From Verrucomicrobiota bacterium (GTDB lineage Bacteria; Verrucomicrobiota; Verrucomicrobiia; Chthoniobacterales; Terrimicrobiaceae), in contig JAFKMU010000050.1 in assembly GCA_017305195.1 (NCBI GenBank), forward strand, positions 42,023 to 106,022: DNA of 64,000 nt. The letters run 5' to 3'. This document shows, in pieces, positions 1-8,494 of the stretch (its first letter is position 1; every line of letters starts with the position of its first letter). Below the pieces are notes generated by a model. That model worked only from the letters and a program-made list of their open reading frames with translations, did not search any database and had not been told where the DNA came from. A program made the translations under genes and the position numbers.

Positions 1-392
1 ATCATCATGCCGGGCACGATCTTGTCGCAGTTCGGAATGCACACCATGCCGTCGAAGCAATGGGCGCGCAGCATCGTCTCGACGGAATCCGCGATCAGCT
101 CGCGCGAGGCGAGCGAGTACTTCATGCCCGCATGACCCATGGCGATGCCGTCATCCACGCCGATCGTGTTAAACTCAAATGGCACGCCGCCCGCCGCGCG
201 CACGGCCTCGCGCACCTTTTGCCCCACGACATCGAGATGCGCGTGGCCGGGGATGATCTGCACGAAGGAATTGGCGATCGCGATGAAGGGCTTGTCCCAA
301 TCCTCCTCGGATTGAAGGACGCCCGTGGCGCGTAAAAGACTGCGGTGGGGAGCGCGGTTTGCGCCTTTTTTGATGGTGTCGCTGATGGCCAT
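1..392 (-). CDS. ilvD: Dihydroxy-acid dehydratase, N-terminal part (runs off left edge)
   Basis: About 130 N-terminal residues are visible, read leftward from an ATG at 392; the rest lies outside the window. The start [20 protein letters not shown], the stretch [14 protein letters not shown], the segment [19 protein letters not shown] and the cysteine motif [12 protein letters not shown] are classic for IlvD. IlvD is an Fe-S enzyme that dehydrates dihydroxy-acids to 2-keto acids in valine, leucine and isoleucine synthesis. Related sugar-acid dehydratases share the fold, but this N-terminus is IlvD-like. It is divergent from a LysR-type regulator with 86 bp between the starts, so that regulator probably controls it. 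Confidence 0.93.
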   Translation of the reverse strand, partial: MAISDTIKKGANRAPHRSLLRATGVLQSEEDWDKPFIAIANSFVQIIPGHAHLDVVGQKVREAVRAAGGVPFEFNTIGVDDGIAMGHAGMKYSLASRELIADSVETMLRAHCFDGMVCIPNCDKIVPGMM

Positions 393-451
393 GTTTGCGG
401 TTGCTTGCCCCGGAGTATCGCGGATTTGTGGTATATGATGGAATGACTTGT

Positions 452-473
452 TTTGATCGCATATGATATCAAA
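452..473. promoter_or_regulatory. Inverted repeat in ilvD/lysR divergent region
   Basis: TTTGAT and ATCAAA form a perfect 6-bp inverted repeat separated by 10 bases (TTTGAT-N10-ATCAAA), just upstream of the LysR start at 479. A dyad of about this size between divergent genes is what LysR-type regulators usually bind. Binding is inferred. Confidence 0.4.
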
Positions 474-478
474 TCGGT

Positions 479-1372
479 ATGGATTACACCCTGCGCGAAC
501 TCGAGTGCTTCACCGCCGTGGCCGAGGAGCTTTCTTTCACCCGCGCCGCGCGGCGTCTCCATCTCGCCCAGCCGCCGCTTTCCCGGCATATCCGCACCCT
601 GGAGGAGAGGCTCGGCGCTCAGCTCTTCGACCGGCAGGGCCGCACCGTGGCCATGACCCCCGCCGGGCGGCTTTTTTATGAGGAAAGCCGGGGCATCCTT
701 GCCCAGCTCGTGCGGGCAGGGGAACTGGCTCGACGCTCCGCCATGGGCGAAAGCGAACGCCTGCGCATCGGCTTCGTCAGCGCGGTCCTCGGGCCGGAGA
801 TTGCCCGCGTCCTGCGCGTCTTCCGCGAGACGCATCCCACCGTGCAACTCATGCTCCACGATCTGCCGCCCGCCGAGCAGATGCGCCTTATCGCGGAGGG
901 GCGTCTCGATGCGGGCTTCGTCGGCCTGACTCCGGTCGAGCGCCCGACTGGCATTCGCTTCATTCGCTGGCGCAAGGAGCGCGTTCTCGCCTACGTGCCC
1001 TCGGGTCATCGGCTCGCCCGACAGGCAAAGATCGACCTTGCGGAGCTGACGGGCGAGCGGTTCGTCGCCGTCTCCAGCGAGGCTGCGCCCGCCTTTGCCG
1101 TCTTCATCCAGGACATCTGCCGCAAGGCCGGCTTCCGTCCCCGTGTCGTCCTCGAGTCCGCCCGCGCCCAGGCCGTCGCGGTCATGGTGGCTGCTGGCTC
1201 CGGCGTGGCCTTGCTCCCCGAGTCGCTGTCGGAGTTTACCGGCGGCTCGGCGGTGGCGATTCCCTTGAAAAAGCCCGTCGACATCGAACATGTCTTTGCT
1301 GTTTCGTCGGCCCGCTTATCCGCAGCGATGGATGATTTTCTCGCCGCCTTGAAAAAAACCTCCGAGACGTAA
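479..1372 (+). CDS. LysR-family transcriptional regulator
   Basis: A 297-residue LysR-type regulator of normal family length. Residues 1-60 hold the winged helix-turn-helix ([20 protein letters not shown], then [18 protein letters not shown]). The rest is a periplasmic-binding-like effector domain with the usual pattern of alternating sheets and helices and a late [11 protein letters not shown] segment. The family senses a small molecule and activates a divergent gene; here that gene is ilvD. The N-terminus resembles the CatR/BenM branch, but the ligand cannot be read from sequence. Start ATG 479 fits the family N-terminus exactly. Confidence 0.9.
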   Translation: MDYTLRELECFTAVAEELSFTRAARRLHLAQPPLSRHIRTLEERLGAQLFDRQGRTVAMTPAGRLFYEESRGILAQLVRAGELARRSAMGESERLRIGFVSAVLGPEIARVLRVFRETHPTVQLMLHDLPPAEQMRLIAEGRLDAGFVGLTPVERPTGIRFIRWRKERVLAYVPSGHRLARQAKIDLAELTGERFVAVSSEAAPAFAVFIQDICRKAGFRPRVVLESARAQAVAVMVAAGSGVALLPESLSEFTGGSAVAIPLKKPVDIEHVFAVSSARLSAAMDDFLAALKKTSET

Positions 1373-1424
1373 CCTGACGCATCAAGCAACTGGACAGGCC
1401 CGGAGAAAACCGGAAGGCTCAACC

Positions 1425-2387
1425 ATGGACTTGGAAGGCCGCTCCCCATGTTGTGTTCCACGTCAGGAGCCTCGGGGCCTGCCGCTTTCCACCGCCGGGA
1501 TCGTTTCCTGCGGCTGCAAGGTCTCGCATTTTGCCGCAAACCTCATCCAGCTTCCCGGCGGCAGGTTTCTCATGGGCACGGATTCGCCCGAGCGCTGGGA
1601 GGCCGATGGCGAGGGACCGGTGCGCGAGGTGGAGCTTTCCCCCTTTTCCATCGACGCCGCCACGGTTTCAAACGATGAGTTCGCCGCCTTCGTGCGGGAC
1701 TCCGGCTACGTCACCGAGGCGGAGTGTATCGGCTCATCCTTTGTCTTCTGGAAACAACTCCCCAAGGCCTGGCAGCGGCGCGGCCTGCCGGGACGAAGCA
1801 TGCCCGGGGCGGACTGGTGGATTCTGGTCAAGGGCGCCTCGTGGAAGCATCCGGAGGGCCCGGGTTCCGACCTGCGCGGAAAGAACGATCATCCCGTCGT
1901 TCATATCTCGTGGAATGACGCCGCCGCCTTTGCCCGATGGGCGGGAAAACGCCTGCCGACCGAGGCAGAGTGGGAATACGCCGCACGCGGCGGGTTGGAA
2001 CAAAAGCTCTACCCGTGGGGAGACGAACTGACGCCCGGCGGCAAACACCGCTGCAACATCTGGCAGGGAAAATTCCCGGATGAGAATCGCCCGGAGGATG
2101 GTCATTTATGGACTGCTCCCGTCCGGAGCTACGAGCCCAATGGCTTCGGACTCTACCAGACCTCCGGCAACGTCTGGGAGTGGTGCTCCGATTTCTGGGG
2201 CACGCGCTGGCCGGCAGGCCCTCTGCGCAATCCCCGGGGAGCTTCGTTCGGAGAAGAGCGAGTGATCCGGGGCGGCTCCTTTCTCTGTCACGCTTCGTAC
2301 TGCAATCGCTACCGCGTCGCAGCCCGCACCCGCATCACTCCCGACTCGGCGACGAGCCACTGCGGGTTTCGCTGTGCCGCGGACTAA
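1425..2387 (+). CDS. Formylglycine-generating enzyme (SUMF1/FGE type)
   Basis: A 320-residue protein with the complete FGE-sulfatase fold: LIQLPGGRFLMGTDSPE at the start of the domain, HPVVHISWNDAAAFARWAG, RLPTEAEWEYAARGG, and SGNVWEWCSDFWG. At the end, RVIRGGSFLCHASYCNRYR and TPDSATSHCGFRCAAD closely match the human and actinobacterial FGE C-terminus. Cys288 and Cys293 have the C-x4-C spacing of the copper-binding active-site pair, so this is likely an active enzyme that converts a sulfatase cysteine to formylglycine, not one of the many FGE-fold proteins lacking the pair. No sulfatase lies in the window. The first ~45 residues are not conserved, but ATG 1425 has a GGAAGG ribosome site 7 bases upstream. 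Confidence 0.85.
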   Translation: MDLEGRSPCCVPRQEPRGLPLSTAGIVSCGCKVSHFAANLIQLPGGRFLMGTDSPERWEADGEGPVREVELSPFSIDAATVSNDEFAAFVRDSGYVTEAECIGSSFVFWKQLPKAWQRRGLPGRSMPGADWWILVKGASWKHPEGPGSDLRGKNDHPVVHISWNDAAAFARWAGKRLPTEAEWEYAARGGLEQKLYPWGDELTPGGKHRCNIWQGKFPDENRPEDGHLWTAPVRSYEPNGFGLYQTSGNVWEWCSDFWGTRWPAGPLRNPRGASFGEERVIRGGSFLCHASYCNRYRVAARTRITPDSATSHCGFRCAAD

Positions 2388-2409
2388 GGAGAGAAAAGTC
2401 CGCGGCACA
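2373..2409. terminator. 13-bp perfect hairpin between convergent genes
   Basis: TGTGCCGCGGACT at 2373-2385 pairs perfectly with 2397-2409 around an 11-base purine-rich loop. It lies between two convergent genes and contains the stop codon of the FGE gene within its left arm. No T-run follows on either strand, so it may act as a bidirectional pause or an mRNA end-protecting hairpin rather than a textbook intrinsic terminator. Confidence 0.5.
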
Positions 2410-2429
2410 ACGATGCTACCCAATCCAGT

Positions 2430-3461
2430 CTACTTGCCGGTAGGCTGATAAATCTGGTCAAACACGCCGCCGTCGGCGAAGTGCTCCTTCTGCGCCTTCT
2501 TCCAGCCGCCGAAGGTGTCGTCGATCGTCACGAGGTCCACCTTGGCAAACTTGTCGGCGTACTTCTTGAGGATCTCGGGATTCGACGGGCGGTAGAAGTT
2601 CTTAGCCGCGATCTCCTGTCCCTCGTCGCTGTAGAGATACTTCAGGTACTCCGTGGCGACTTCACGCGTGCCCTTTTTATCCACCACCTTGTCGACCACC
2701 GTCACGGGCGGTTCGGCCAGGATGCTGAGCGAGGGCGTCACGATCTCAAACTGGTCGGGCTTTTCCTTCAGCGAAAGATAAGCCTCGTTTTCCCAAGCGA
2801 GCAGCACGTCGCCGAGACCGCGCTCGGTGAACGTGATCGTCGCGCCCCGTGCGCCGGAATCGAGCACCGGCACGTGCTTGAAGAGCTCCGCCACGAAGGC
2901 CTTGGCCTTCTCCGGGTCGCCGCCGTTTTTCTTCAGCGCATCGGCCCAGGCCGCGAGGTAGTTCCAGCGCGCTCCGCCCGAGGTCTTCGGGTTTGGCGTG
3001 ATGACTTCGATGCCCGGCTTCACCAGGTCGCTCCAGTCCTTGATGCCCTTGGGGTTTCCCTTGCGGACGAGGAAGACGATGGTCGAGGTGTACGGCGAGC
3101 TGTTGTTGGGCAGGCGGCTCTGCCAGTCGGCCGGGATCAGGTCGCCCTTGTCGTGCAGGGCGTCGAGATCAGCCGCCAGCGCGAGCGTGGCCACGTCGGC
3201 GTTGAGTCCGTCGATGATGGCGCGGGCCTGCTTGCCCGAGCCGCCGTGGGACTGGTCGACCTTGACCGTATCGCCGGTCTTGCCCTGCCAGTATTTGGCA
3301 AAGGCCGCGTTGTACTGGTCGTAAAGCTCGCGGGTCGGGTCGTAGGAGACGTTGAGCAGGTTGATATCCTTGGCGATGCCAGCGGAGATTCCCGCCGCGA
3401 GGGCGAGAATCGGGACCGCGATGCGCAGGGCCTTGGCCGGAGAGGTGAGACGAATCTTCAT
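2430..3461 (-). CDS. sbp: Sulfate-binding periplasmic protein
   Basis: A 343-residue type-2 periplasmic binding protein with an N-terminal signal peptide (hydrophobic stretch ending near ISAGIAKD). The mature start [19 protein letters not shown] and the motifs [46 protein letters not shown] and [10 protein letters not shown] are those of the Sbp/CysP sulfate or thiosulfate receptors. Family members hand the anion to CysT/CysW/CysA. None of those three genes is adjacent: the next gene on this side is convergent and the upstream one is a porin. Sbp is the last gene of a three-gene minus-strand unit (yezD-like, oprB, sbp), 39 bp behind the porin. Confidence 0.92.
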   Translation of the reverse strand: MKIRLTSPAKALRIAVPILALAAGISAGIAKDINLLNVSYDPTRELYDQYNAAFAKYWQGKTGDTVKVDQSHGGSGKQARAIIDGLNADVATLALAADLDALHDKGDLIPADWQSRLPNNSSPYTSTIVFLVRKGNPKGIKDWSDLVKPGIEVITPNPKTSGGARWNYLAAWADALKKNGGDPEKAKAFVAELFKHVPVLDSGARGATITFTERGLGDVLLAWENEAYLSLKEKPDQFEIVTPSLSILAEPPVTVVDKVVDKKGTREVATEYLKYLYSDEGQEIAAKNFYRPSNPEILKKYADKFAKVDLVTIDDTFGGWKKAQKEHFADGGVFDQIYQPTGK

Positions 3462-3500
3462 GGTGTTATGAAGTGATGTGTTTTTTGGATGTGGTAATAC

Positions 3501-4946
3501 TTAGAAGGTCACGCCCAGCTGGAAACCCAGCACGGTGGCGTTGGCGATGTTGCCGGTGGCTCCGGGGCGGATGATGTACTGGAGGTCGGGCTGCACATAG
3601 GCCCACTGGTTGACCTGGATGCGATAGGAGAACTCCAGCACGCCCTCGTAGCTCTGGATCGCGCGTCCGCGGCTCTCGTCGACGTCGGCTTTGACATCGC
3701 TGTAGTCGCCGTAGGCAAAGGCAATACCCAGCTGGTCGTTGTCCCGCGTCGGGATGAGGCCCTTGTAGGCGAGTCCCGTCTGGAAGTAGAAGGGCACGCT
3801 GGCCTGGAAGGCCGGAGCGACGTTGAACAAGCTGAAGAAGTACAGGCCCTGCTCGCTCAGCTTCGGCTTCTCCGCCTTGAAGTCCTTGCCATCGGCCACG
3901 CTCTTGCCATCCGACGGTCCCTTGCCCAGCACTGGTGCGGGAGCTTCAGGCGAAGGCTCGCGGAACAGCTGCTGGTCGACCTGGAAGTACACCAGCGTGC
4001 GCTGGTCATATGGCGTGCCGCGGAACCCCGTATTCTCTACTCCCCAGTAGATGAAGCCCGCGGCGTACTTGCCCGGCAGCTTCGACGAGCCGATCTTCGG
4101 TGTGAATCCGGCCTCCGTCAGCCAGTACAGGCCGTTCAGCTCGGGATCGATCTGGTAACCGGCGAAGTTCAGGCCGTGGTTGCTCGTATTGGTCGCATTC
4201 GGGATCGCAAGGTAGAGACCCGACTGGGCGTAAAACCAATCCGCCGGGCTGATCTTGCCATAGCCGCCCCAGGCGCCATAGCTGCCACCCCACGGGATGC
4301 CGTTTGCGCTGATGCCCTTGCCCGAGGTGTAGGTGTTGTTCAGGAAGAACTTGCTCAGCGGCTGGTTGATGAAGATATCCGTCGGGTTCTGCCAGCCACC
4401 CGAGAGGGTGAGGAATTTCTTGATGCCGAAGAGCTCCGGCGTGGTGTAGGTCGCGTACGCATTCTGGAAACGCCAGAGACGACCGCCCTGGAAGGTGCTC
4501 GGTGCGAAGTTGCCGCTCGCGCCGACCCATTTGTTCACGCCTGCGCCGCCGCGATACCGGATATCCGAGTACAGCGAGAGCCCTTCAAGCGCTTCCCATC
4601 CGGTCAGCTTGGCCACGTCGAGCGTACCCTTGAATTTCCACTCGTCATCGTAGCCGAAGCGCTGCTGCAGGCCGCCGTCGACGTTCCAGAGGAAGTTGGC
4701 CTTCCACTCGACCCCGAGCTTCAGTCCGTGCTCCTCGAGCGTGTCGCGCACGCCGAACCAGTTGCCCGTGGCGTATTTTCCGTTCCACCACTCGGCGAGC
4801 AGCGACTTGCTGTCGCTGAGAGATGCGTCACTGGTGGAAATGACGGATTTGTTTTCGATGGATTGCGCCAGGGTTTCACCGGACGTGAGCCCCACCGCTG
4901 TGGTCGCGACCGCTATGGCCGCCGAGAGAGTTTGAATGCGTTTCAT
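3501..4946 (-). CDS. OprB-family porin
   Basis: A 481-residue outer-membrane beta-barrel with a signal peptide (ending near GETLAQS) and the OprB signature region NWFGVRDTLEEHGLKLGVEW. It also has repeated amphipathic strands rich in Tyr/Trp/Gly and a C-terminal strand ending in phenylalanine (VLGFQLGVTF), as needed for barrel insertion. OprB porins are named for sugar uptake in Pseudomonas. Here the gene sits between a YezD-like sulfur-operon protein and the sulfate receptor, so uptake of sulfate or organic sulfur esters is more likely than sugar. A Gly/Pro/Lys-rich insert near residues 330-355 probably forms an extracellular or periplasmic loop. Confidence 0.87.
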   Translation of the reverse strand: MKRIQTLSAAIAVATTAVGLTSGETLAQSIENKSVISTSDASLSDSKSLLAEWWNGKYATGNWFGVRDTLEEHGLKLGVEWKANFLWNVDGGLQQRFGYDDEWKFKGTLDVAKLTGWEALEGLSLYSDIRYRGGAGVNKWVGASGNFAPSTFQGGRLWRFQNAYATYTTPELFGIKKFLTLSGGWQNPTDIFINQPLSKFFLNNTYTSGKGISANGIPWGGSYGAWGGYGKISPADWFYAQSGLYLAIPNATNTSNHGLNFAGYQIDPELNGLYWLTEAGFTPKIGSSKLPGKYAAGFIYWGVENTGFRGTPYDQRTLVYFQVDQQLFREPSPEAPAPVLGKGPSDGKSVADGKDFKAEKPKLSEQGLYFFSLFNVAPAFQASVPFYFQTGLAYKGLIPTRDNDQLGIAFAYGDYSDVKADVDESRGRAIQSYEGVLEFSYRIQVNQWAYVQPDLQYIIRPGATGNIANATVLGFQLGVTF

Positions 4947-5044
4947 TGTTTTTAGGCATTCCCGAACTCCAGCGGTCTGGTCGTTGGAAAAGAAGTGGTT
5001 CAGGCGGCCTCCAGAGAACTGGTCGGCAAAAGGGAATCGACTCG

Positions 5045-5224
5045 CTAGTCGATCAGGCGGGTCCGGCGCGTTTGCCGGATTTCTGTGACACGGCGGTCGT
5101 GAACCACGATCTCGACGAACCCAAATTTGACCTCCCGCACCGCGGCGAGGATTTGTTTCTCGATTTCGCTCTGGGTCGATTCCGTCGAGATATCCGGCTT
5201 TGATGTCGGGGTGGTCGCACTCAT
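5045..5224 (-). CDS. YezD-family (DUF2292) small protein of sulfur operons
   Basis: A 59-residue protein beginning MSATTPTSKPDIS. The core, QILAAVREVKFGFVEIVVHD followed by RRVTEIRKTRRTRL, has the short helix plus two beta-strands typical of the YezD/DUF2292 family. Those proteins are found at the head of bacterial sulfate-assimilation operons; their biochemical role is unknown. The start ATG at 5224 and stop at 5045 define a clean frame 98 bp upstream of the porin start on the same strand. It is the first gene of the putative sulfur-uptake unit. Confidence 0.78.
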   Translation of the reverse strand: MSATTPTSKPDISTESTQSEIEKQILAAVREVKFGFVEIVVHDRRVTEIRQTRRTRLID

Positions 5225-5319
5225 CGGTGCTCCTTCCGTTTTGGGTGATGAAGAATGTTCAGCATGTCTGCCGTGTTGGTGGGGCGGATATAAACAGGAT
5301 AATAACGACCAAACAAGTA

Positions 5320-5336
5320 GTTATTTGAAAAATAAC
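5320..5336. promoter_or_regulatory. Palindrome in promoter of sulfur-uptake operon
   Basis: GTTATTT-GAA-AAATAAC is a perfect 7-bp inverted repeat about 95 bases upstream of the yezD-like start. On the minus strand, TTGTTT and TTATAT 17 bases apart, just downstream of it, could be the -35 and -10. The position and A/T-rich symmetry suit an operator for a sulfur-responsive repressor or activator; which one is not visible. The whole gap 5225-5368 holds no gene. Confidence 0.4.
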
Positions 5337-5368
5337 ACACCCGAGCTGAAATTTTAGCATCTTCGAAC

Positions 5369-7123
5369 CTACTTCGCCTCCTCGCCCTCGGCGAAGAACC
5401 CTTCGTTCATCTCGCCCCGCTCGGCGGCGAGGGCGGCCACCTGCTTGCGGATTTCCGGGAACCTCCGCAGGAACTGGCGGAAGTCGTTTTGGTTCAGGGT
5501 GACGAACTTGCTGTAATCCAGCGCGATCACATCGGCCGAGCGGGGCTTGCCGGAGAGCAGCGCCATCTCGCCGAAGTAATCTCCCGCCGTGAGCGGAATC
5601 TTGCGATCCGCCACCCGCACCTCCACCTCGCCCGAGGAGATGAAGTACACATTGTCCGGCGCATCACCCGCGCGAATGATGCGGTCGCCGGGCTGGGCGG
5701 TCCGGGTCTCAAAATGCAGCAGCAACACCTCGCGCTGTTCCGGCGTGAGATTGCTGAAAAGCGGGAACCGCTCGGCCAACTCCTCCGGGGTGAAGGTCTT
5801 GTGCGCCGCGGCTTTCTCTGCTGCACGGAGACGCGCATCTTCCAACTCCTTCTCCAGAGCGTGGAAGCGCGTCTGGCGGCTGTCCTCAAAGCGGGCTTTC
5901 CGCCGGGGATCGGCCTTCACCCAATGGCAGGCGCGCTCCGTCACGGAAAACACCACGGGGTTCACCGTGATCGAGACCAGCGCCCCGGCCAGCACGAGAT
6001 TCATGCCCTCCTGGGTGAAGATCCCATGCGAGATGCCCAGGGTGGCCAGGATGAAGGAAAACTCACCGATCTGTGCCAGCGACGCGGAGACCGTGAGCGC
6101 CGTGCTCAGCGGATACCCGAGCACCATCACGATGCCCAGCGCCGCGAGCGATTTGCCGACCAGGATCAGCGCCACCACCGTCAATACCAGCAGCGGCTTT
6201 TGCCACAAGATCGCCGGGTCGAACATCATGCCGACCGACACGAAGAACAACACCGCAAAGGCATCCTGCAGCGGGAGGGAATTCGTCGCCGCCTTGTGGC
6301 TCAGGTCCGACTCATTCAGCACCATGCCCGCAAAAAACGCCCCCAGCGCATAGGACACGCCGAAAAGCGTGGCCGACCCGTAAGCCAGCCCGAGCGCGAT
6401 GGCCAGCACCGCCAGGGTGAAAAGCTCCCGCGATCCCGTCCGCGCCACCTGCCGGAGCACCCAAGGCATCACCCGGGGCCCGATCAGCAGCGCGATCACG
6501 ACGAACGCCGCCACCTTGGCCAGAGTGATTCCGAGCGTGACAAAGATATTCCCATCCGCCGCAGCCCCATGCCCTCCGCCATCGGAGACATGCCCGCCGA
6601 GCATGCCCGCACAAGCCGGCACCAGCACGAGGGCCAGCACCATGGCCAGATCCTCCACGATCAGCCAGCCCACCGCGATGCGGCCATTGGGCGTCGCCAC
6701 GCCATTGCGCTCCTCCAGCGCCTTGAGCAGCACCACCGTGCTCGCCACGGAAAGGCACAGGCCCATGATGATGCTCGGCCCCATCGCCCAGCCAAACAGA
6801 TGAAACACCCCCGCCGTGACGGCGGTAGCCAATACGATCTGCCCGATCGCGCCGGGCAGCGCGATCCGCCGCACCGCCATCAGGTCTCCCAGGGAAAAAT
6901 GCAGCCCCACGCCAAACATCAGCAGCATCACCCCGATCTCCGCCAACTGGCTCGTCAGCGCCGGGTCCGCATCAAACCCCGGCGTATTCGGCCCCACCAG
7001 CACCCCCGCCACCAGATACCCCACCAGCGGCGGCAGATTCAGCCGGTTCGCCAGAAACCCCAGCACAAACGCCAGCGCGAACCCCACCGAAATGGTGGAA
7101 ATCAGAGAAACATCGTGAGGCAT
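5369..7123 (-). CDS. Cation:proton antiporter (CPA2/Kef type) with cyclic-nucleotide-binding domain
   Basis: A 584-residue inner-membrane protein. Residues 1-400 contain about 12 membrane helices with CPA2 landmarks: LPPLVGYLVAGVLVGPNTPG, IGVMLLMFGVGLHFS, VASTVVLLKALEERN, GWLIVEDLAMVLALVLVP and SASLAQIGEFSFILATLGIS. A charged linker (about 400-460) leads to a C-terminal cNMP-binding fold with AGDAPDNVYFISSGEVEVRV and GDYFGEMALLSGKPRSADV. This replaces the TrkA-N/RCK domain of classical KefB/C. The protein should exchange K+ or Na+ for H+, gated by a nucleotide or by the domain itself. It is transcribed divergently from the lipid cluster. Confidence 0.9.
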   Translation of the reverse strand: MPHDVSLISTISVGFALAFVLGFLANRLNLPPLVGYLVAGVLVGPNTPGFDADPALTSQLAEIGVMLLMFGVGLHFSLGDLMAVRRIALPGAIGQIVLATAVTAGVFHLFGWAMGPSIIMGLCLSVASTVVLLKALEERNGVATPNGRIAVGWLIVEDLAMVLALVLVPACAGMLGGHVSDGGGHGAAADGNIFVTLGITLAKVAAFVVIALLIGPRVMPWVLRQVARTGSRELFTLAVLAIALGLAYGSATLFGVSYALGAFFAGMVLNESDLSHKAATNSLPLQDAFAVLFFVSVGMMFDPAILWQKPLLVLTVVALILVGKSLAALGIVMVLGYPLSTALTVSASLAQIGEFSFILATLGISHGIFTQEGMNLVLAGALVSITVNPVVFSVTERACHWVKADPRRKARFEDSRQTRFHALEKELEDARLRAAEKAAAHKTFTPEELAERFPLFSNLTPEQREVLLLHFETRTAQPGDRIIRAGDAPDNVYFISSGEVEVRVADRKIPLTAGDYFGEMALLSGKPRSADVIALDYSKFVTLNQNDFRQFLRRFPEIRKQVAALAAERGEMNEGFFAEGEEAK

Positions 7124-7230
7124 GGCGCGTATTTAGCCTCCTCATCCTTCCCATGGCTAGAAATACCGCCTGCCCTTGGCCGGTCTAAAAGTCTCGAATT
7201 TGCCCGCGAAATTGAGAAGATTTCCGCCGA
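7124..7230. other. Divergent intergenic region antiporter / lipid cluster
   Basis: A 107-bp space between two divergent starts. It must hold the promoters of the antiporter gene and of the seven-gene lipid cluster. No strong sigma-70 pair or operator palindrome was recognised. Confidence 0.5.
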
Positions 7231-8490
7231 ATGGCAACGAACGCGCAAAACGCGGCTTCCCACGTCCACCGAATGACCTCGAACCTCCCCCCGGAGGAAG
7301 TCCTTGAGCGACTCCGCCCGGATCATGGGGCGCTTTCTCCGCGCGTCCCCGGAGCATCGCTGACCTCGGCCGAGGCCATCCAGCGCCGCTGGGCGCTGCT
7401 TCACGGAGCGGAATCCGCCCGGGACTTGCTGTGGGACGGCGAAGACCTCGCGGCCTACGCGGGCAATATCGAGAACGCCATCGGCGAGATCCGCGTCCCG
7501 GTCGCCATCGCCGGACCTTTGCGGGTGAATGGAAGCTTTGCCCACGGAGACTATTACGTACCGCTTGCCACCACAGAGGCTGCGCTGGTTGCGTCCTACA
7601 CACGTGGTTGCCAGTTGCTGAGCGAGGCGGGAGGGTGTTCGGCGCTGCTCCTCTCCGAGGGTGTCAGTCGGGCGCCCGGCTTTGTTTTCTCCGACCTGGT
7701 GGAGGTGGGGGCGTTTGTGAATTGGCTGCTCTCGCAAAAGGAATCATTCGCTCGCGTGGCGGAATCCACGACCAGCCATGGCAAACTGCTCGATATGCGC
7801 CTGAACGTGGAGGGCAATCACGTCTACGCCATCTTTGAGTACTACACCGCCGATGCCGCCGGGCAAAATATGGTGACCATCGCGACCCAGGCTGTCTGCG
7901 ATTACATCGCGGAACATTCGCCGGTGCGCCCGCAGCATATCTTCGTCGAGGCCAATCTCTCGGGCGACAAAAAAGCCAGCGCCCAGTCGTTTCAGACTGT
8001 GCGCGGTCGCAAGGTGGCTGCCGAGTGTCTCATCCCCGCTGCCTCTTTGGAGAAGCGCCTGCATGCTCCCGCTGCGTCGCTGGAGGAATACTGGCGGATG
8101 TCTGCCCTCGGCGGCGTGCTGAGCGGAACCATCGGAGTGCAGGGTCACTTCGCCAATGGTCTTGCGGCTCTCTTCCTCGCCACCGGGCAGGATGTCGCCT
8201 GTGTCTCGGAGGCTGCGGTGGGGGTGACCCGATTCGAGGCACGCCCGGATGGCAGCCTTTACGCAACGGTCACATTGCCCAACGTCATCGTAGGCAGTGT
8301 CGGCGGCGGGACGAAACTTCCCACTCAGTCCGCCTGCCTCGATATTCTTGGCTTGAAAGGGGCGGGCCATGCGCGGGCTCTGGCCGAAGTCGCCGCCGCC
8401 CTGGCGCTGGCGGGTGAACTGTCCATCATCGGAGCGCTGGCCGCAGGGCATTTTACCCGGGCTCACCGCAAGCTGGCCCGTAACGATTGA
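7231..8490 (+). CDS. Hydroxymethylglutaryl-CoA reductase
   Basis: A 419-residue soluble HMG-CoA reductase. Seen motifs: ENAIGEIRVPVAIAGPL (substrate loop), TTEAALVAS with catalytic Glu116, EANLSGDKKASAQSF with Lys247 in the DKK motif, ATGQDVACVSEA with Asp321, GSVGGGTKLPTQ and AAGHFTRAHRKL with His407. All four catalytic residues (Glu, Lys, Asp, His) are present. The ENxxG and DKK forms are class I-like. The enzyme makes mevalonate from HMG-CoA with NAD(P)H. No HMG-CoA synthase or mevalonate kinase lies in the window, and Verrucomicrobia generally make isoprenoids by the MEP route, so this gene probably serves the cluster it heads. ATG 7273 is an alternative start. Confidence 0.93.
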   Translation: MATNAQNAASHVHRMTSNLPPEEVLERLRPDHGALSPRVPGASLTSAEAIQRRWALLHGAESARDLLWDGEDLAAYAGNIENAIGEIRVPVAIAGPLRVNGSFAHGDYYVPLATTEAALVASYTRGCQLLSEAGGCSALLLSEGVSRAPGFVFSDLVEVGAFVNWLLSQKESFARVAESTTSHGKLLDMRLNVEGNHVYAIFEYYTADAAGQNMVTIATQAVCDYIAEHSPVRPQHIFVEANLSGDKKASAQSFQTVRGRKVAAECLIPAASLEKRLHAPAASLEEYWRMSALGGVLSGTIGVQGHFANGLAALFLATGQDVACVSEAAVGVTRFEARPDGSLYATVTLPNVIVGSVGGGTKLPTQSACLDILGLKGAGHARALAEVAAALALAGELSIIGALAAGHFTRAHRKLARND

Positions 8491-8494
8491 TCCG

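Noticed and set aside
122..1291. 389-residue minus frame covering ilvD start and LysR
   Set aside because: Crosses two well-supported genes on different strands; no domain.
5489..7276. 595-residue plus-strand frame over the antiporter
   Set aside because: Very rich in His/Arg/Gln with no recognisable fold; the opposite frame is a clear membrane antiporter.
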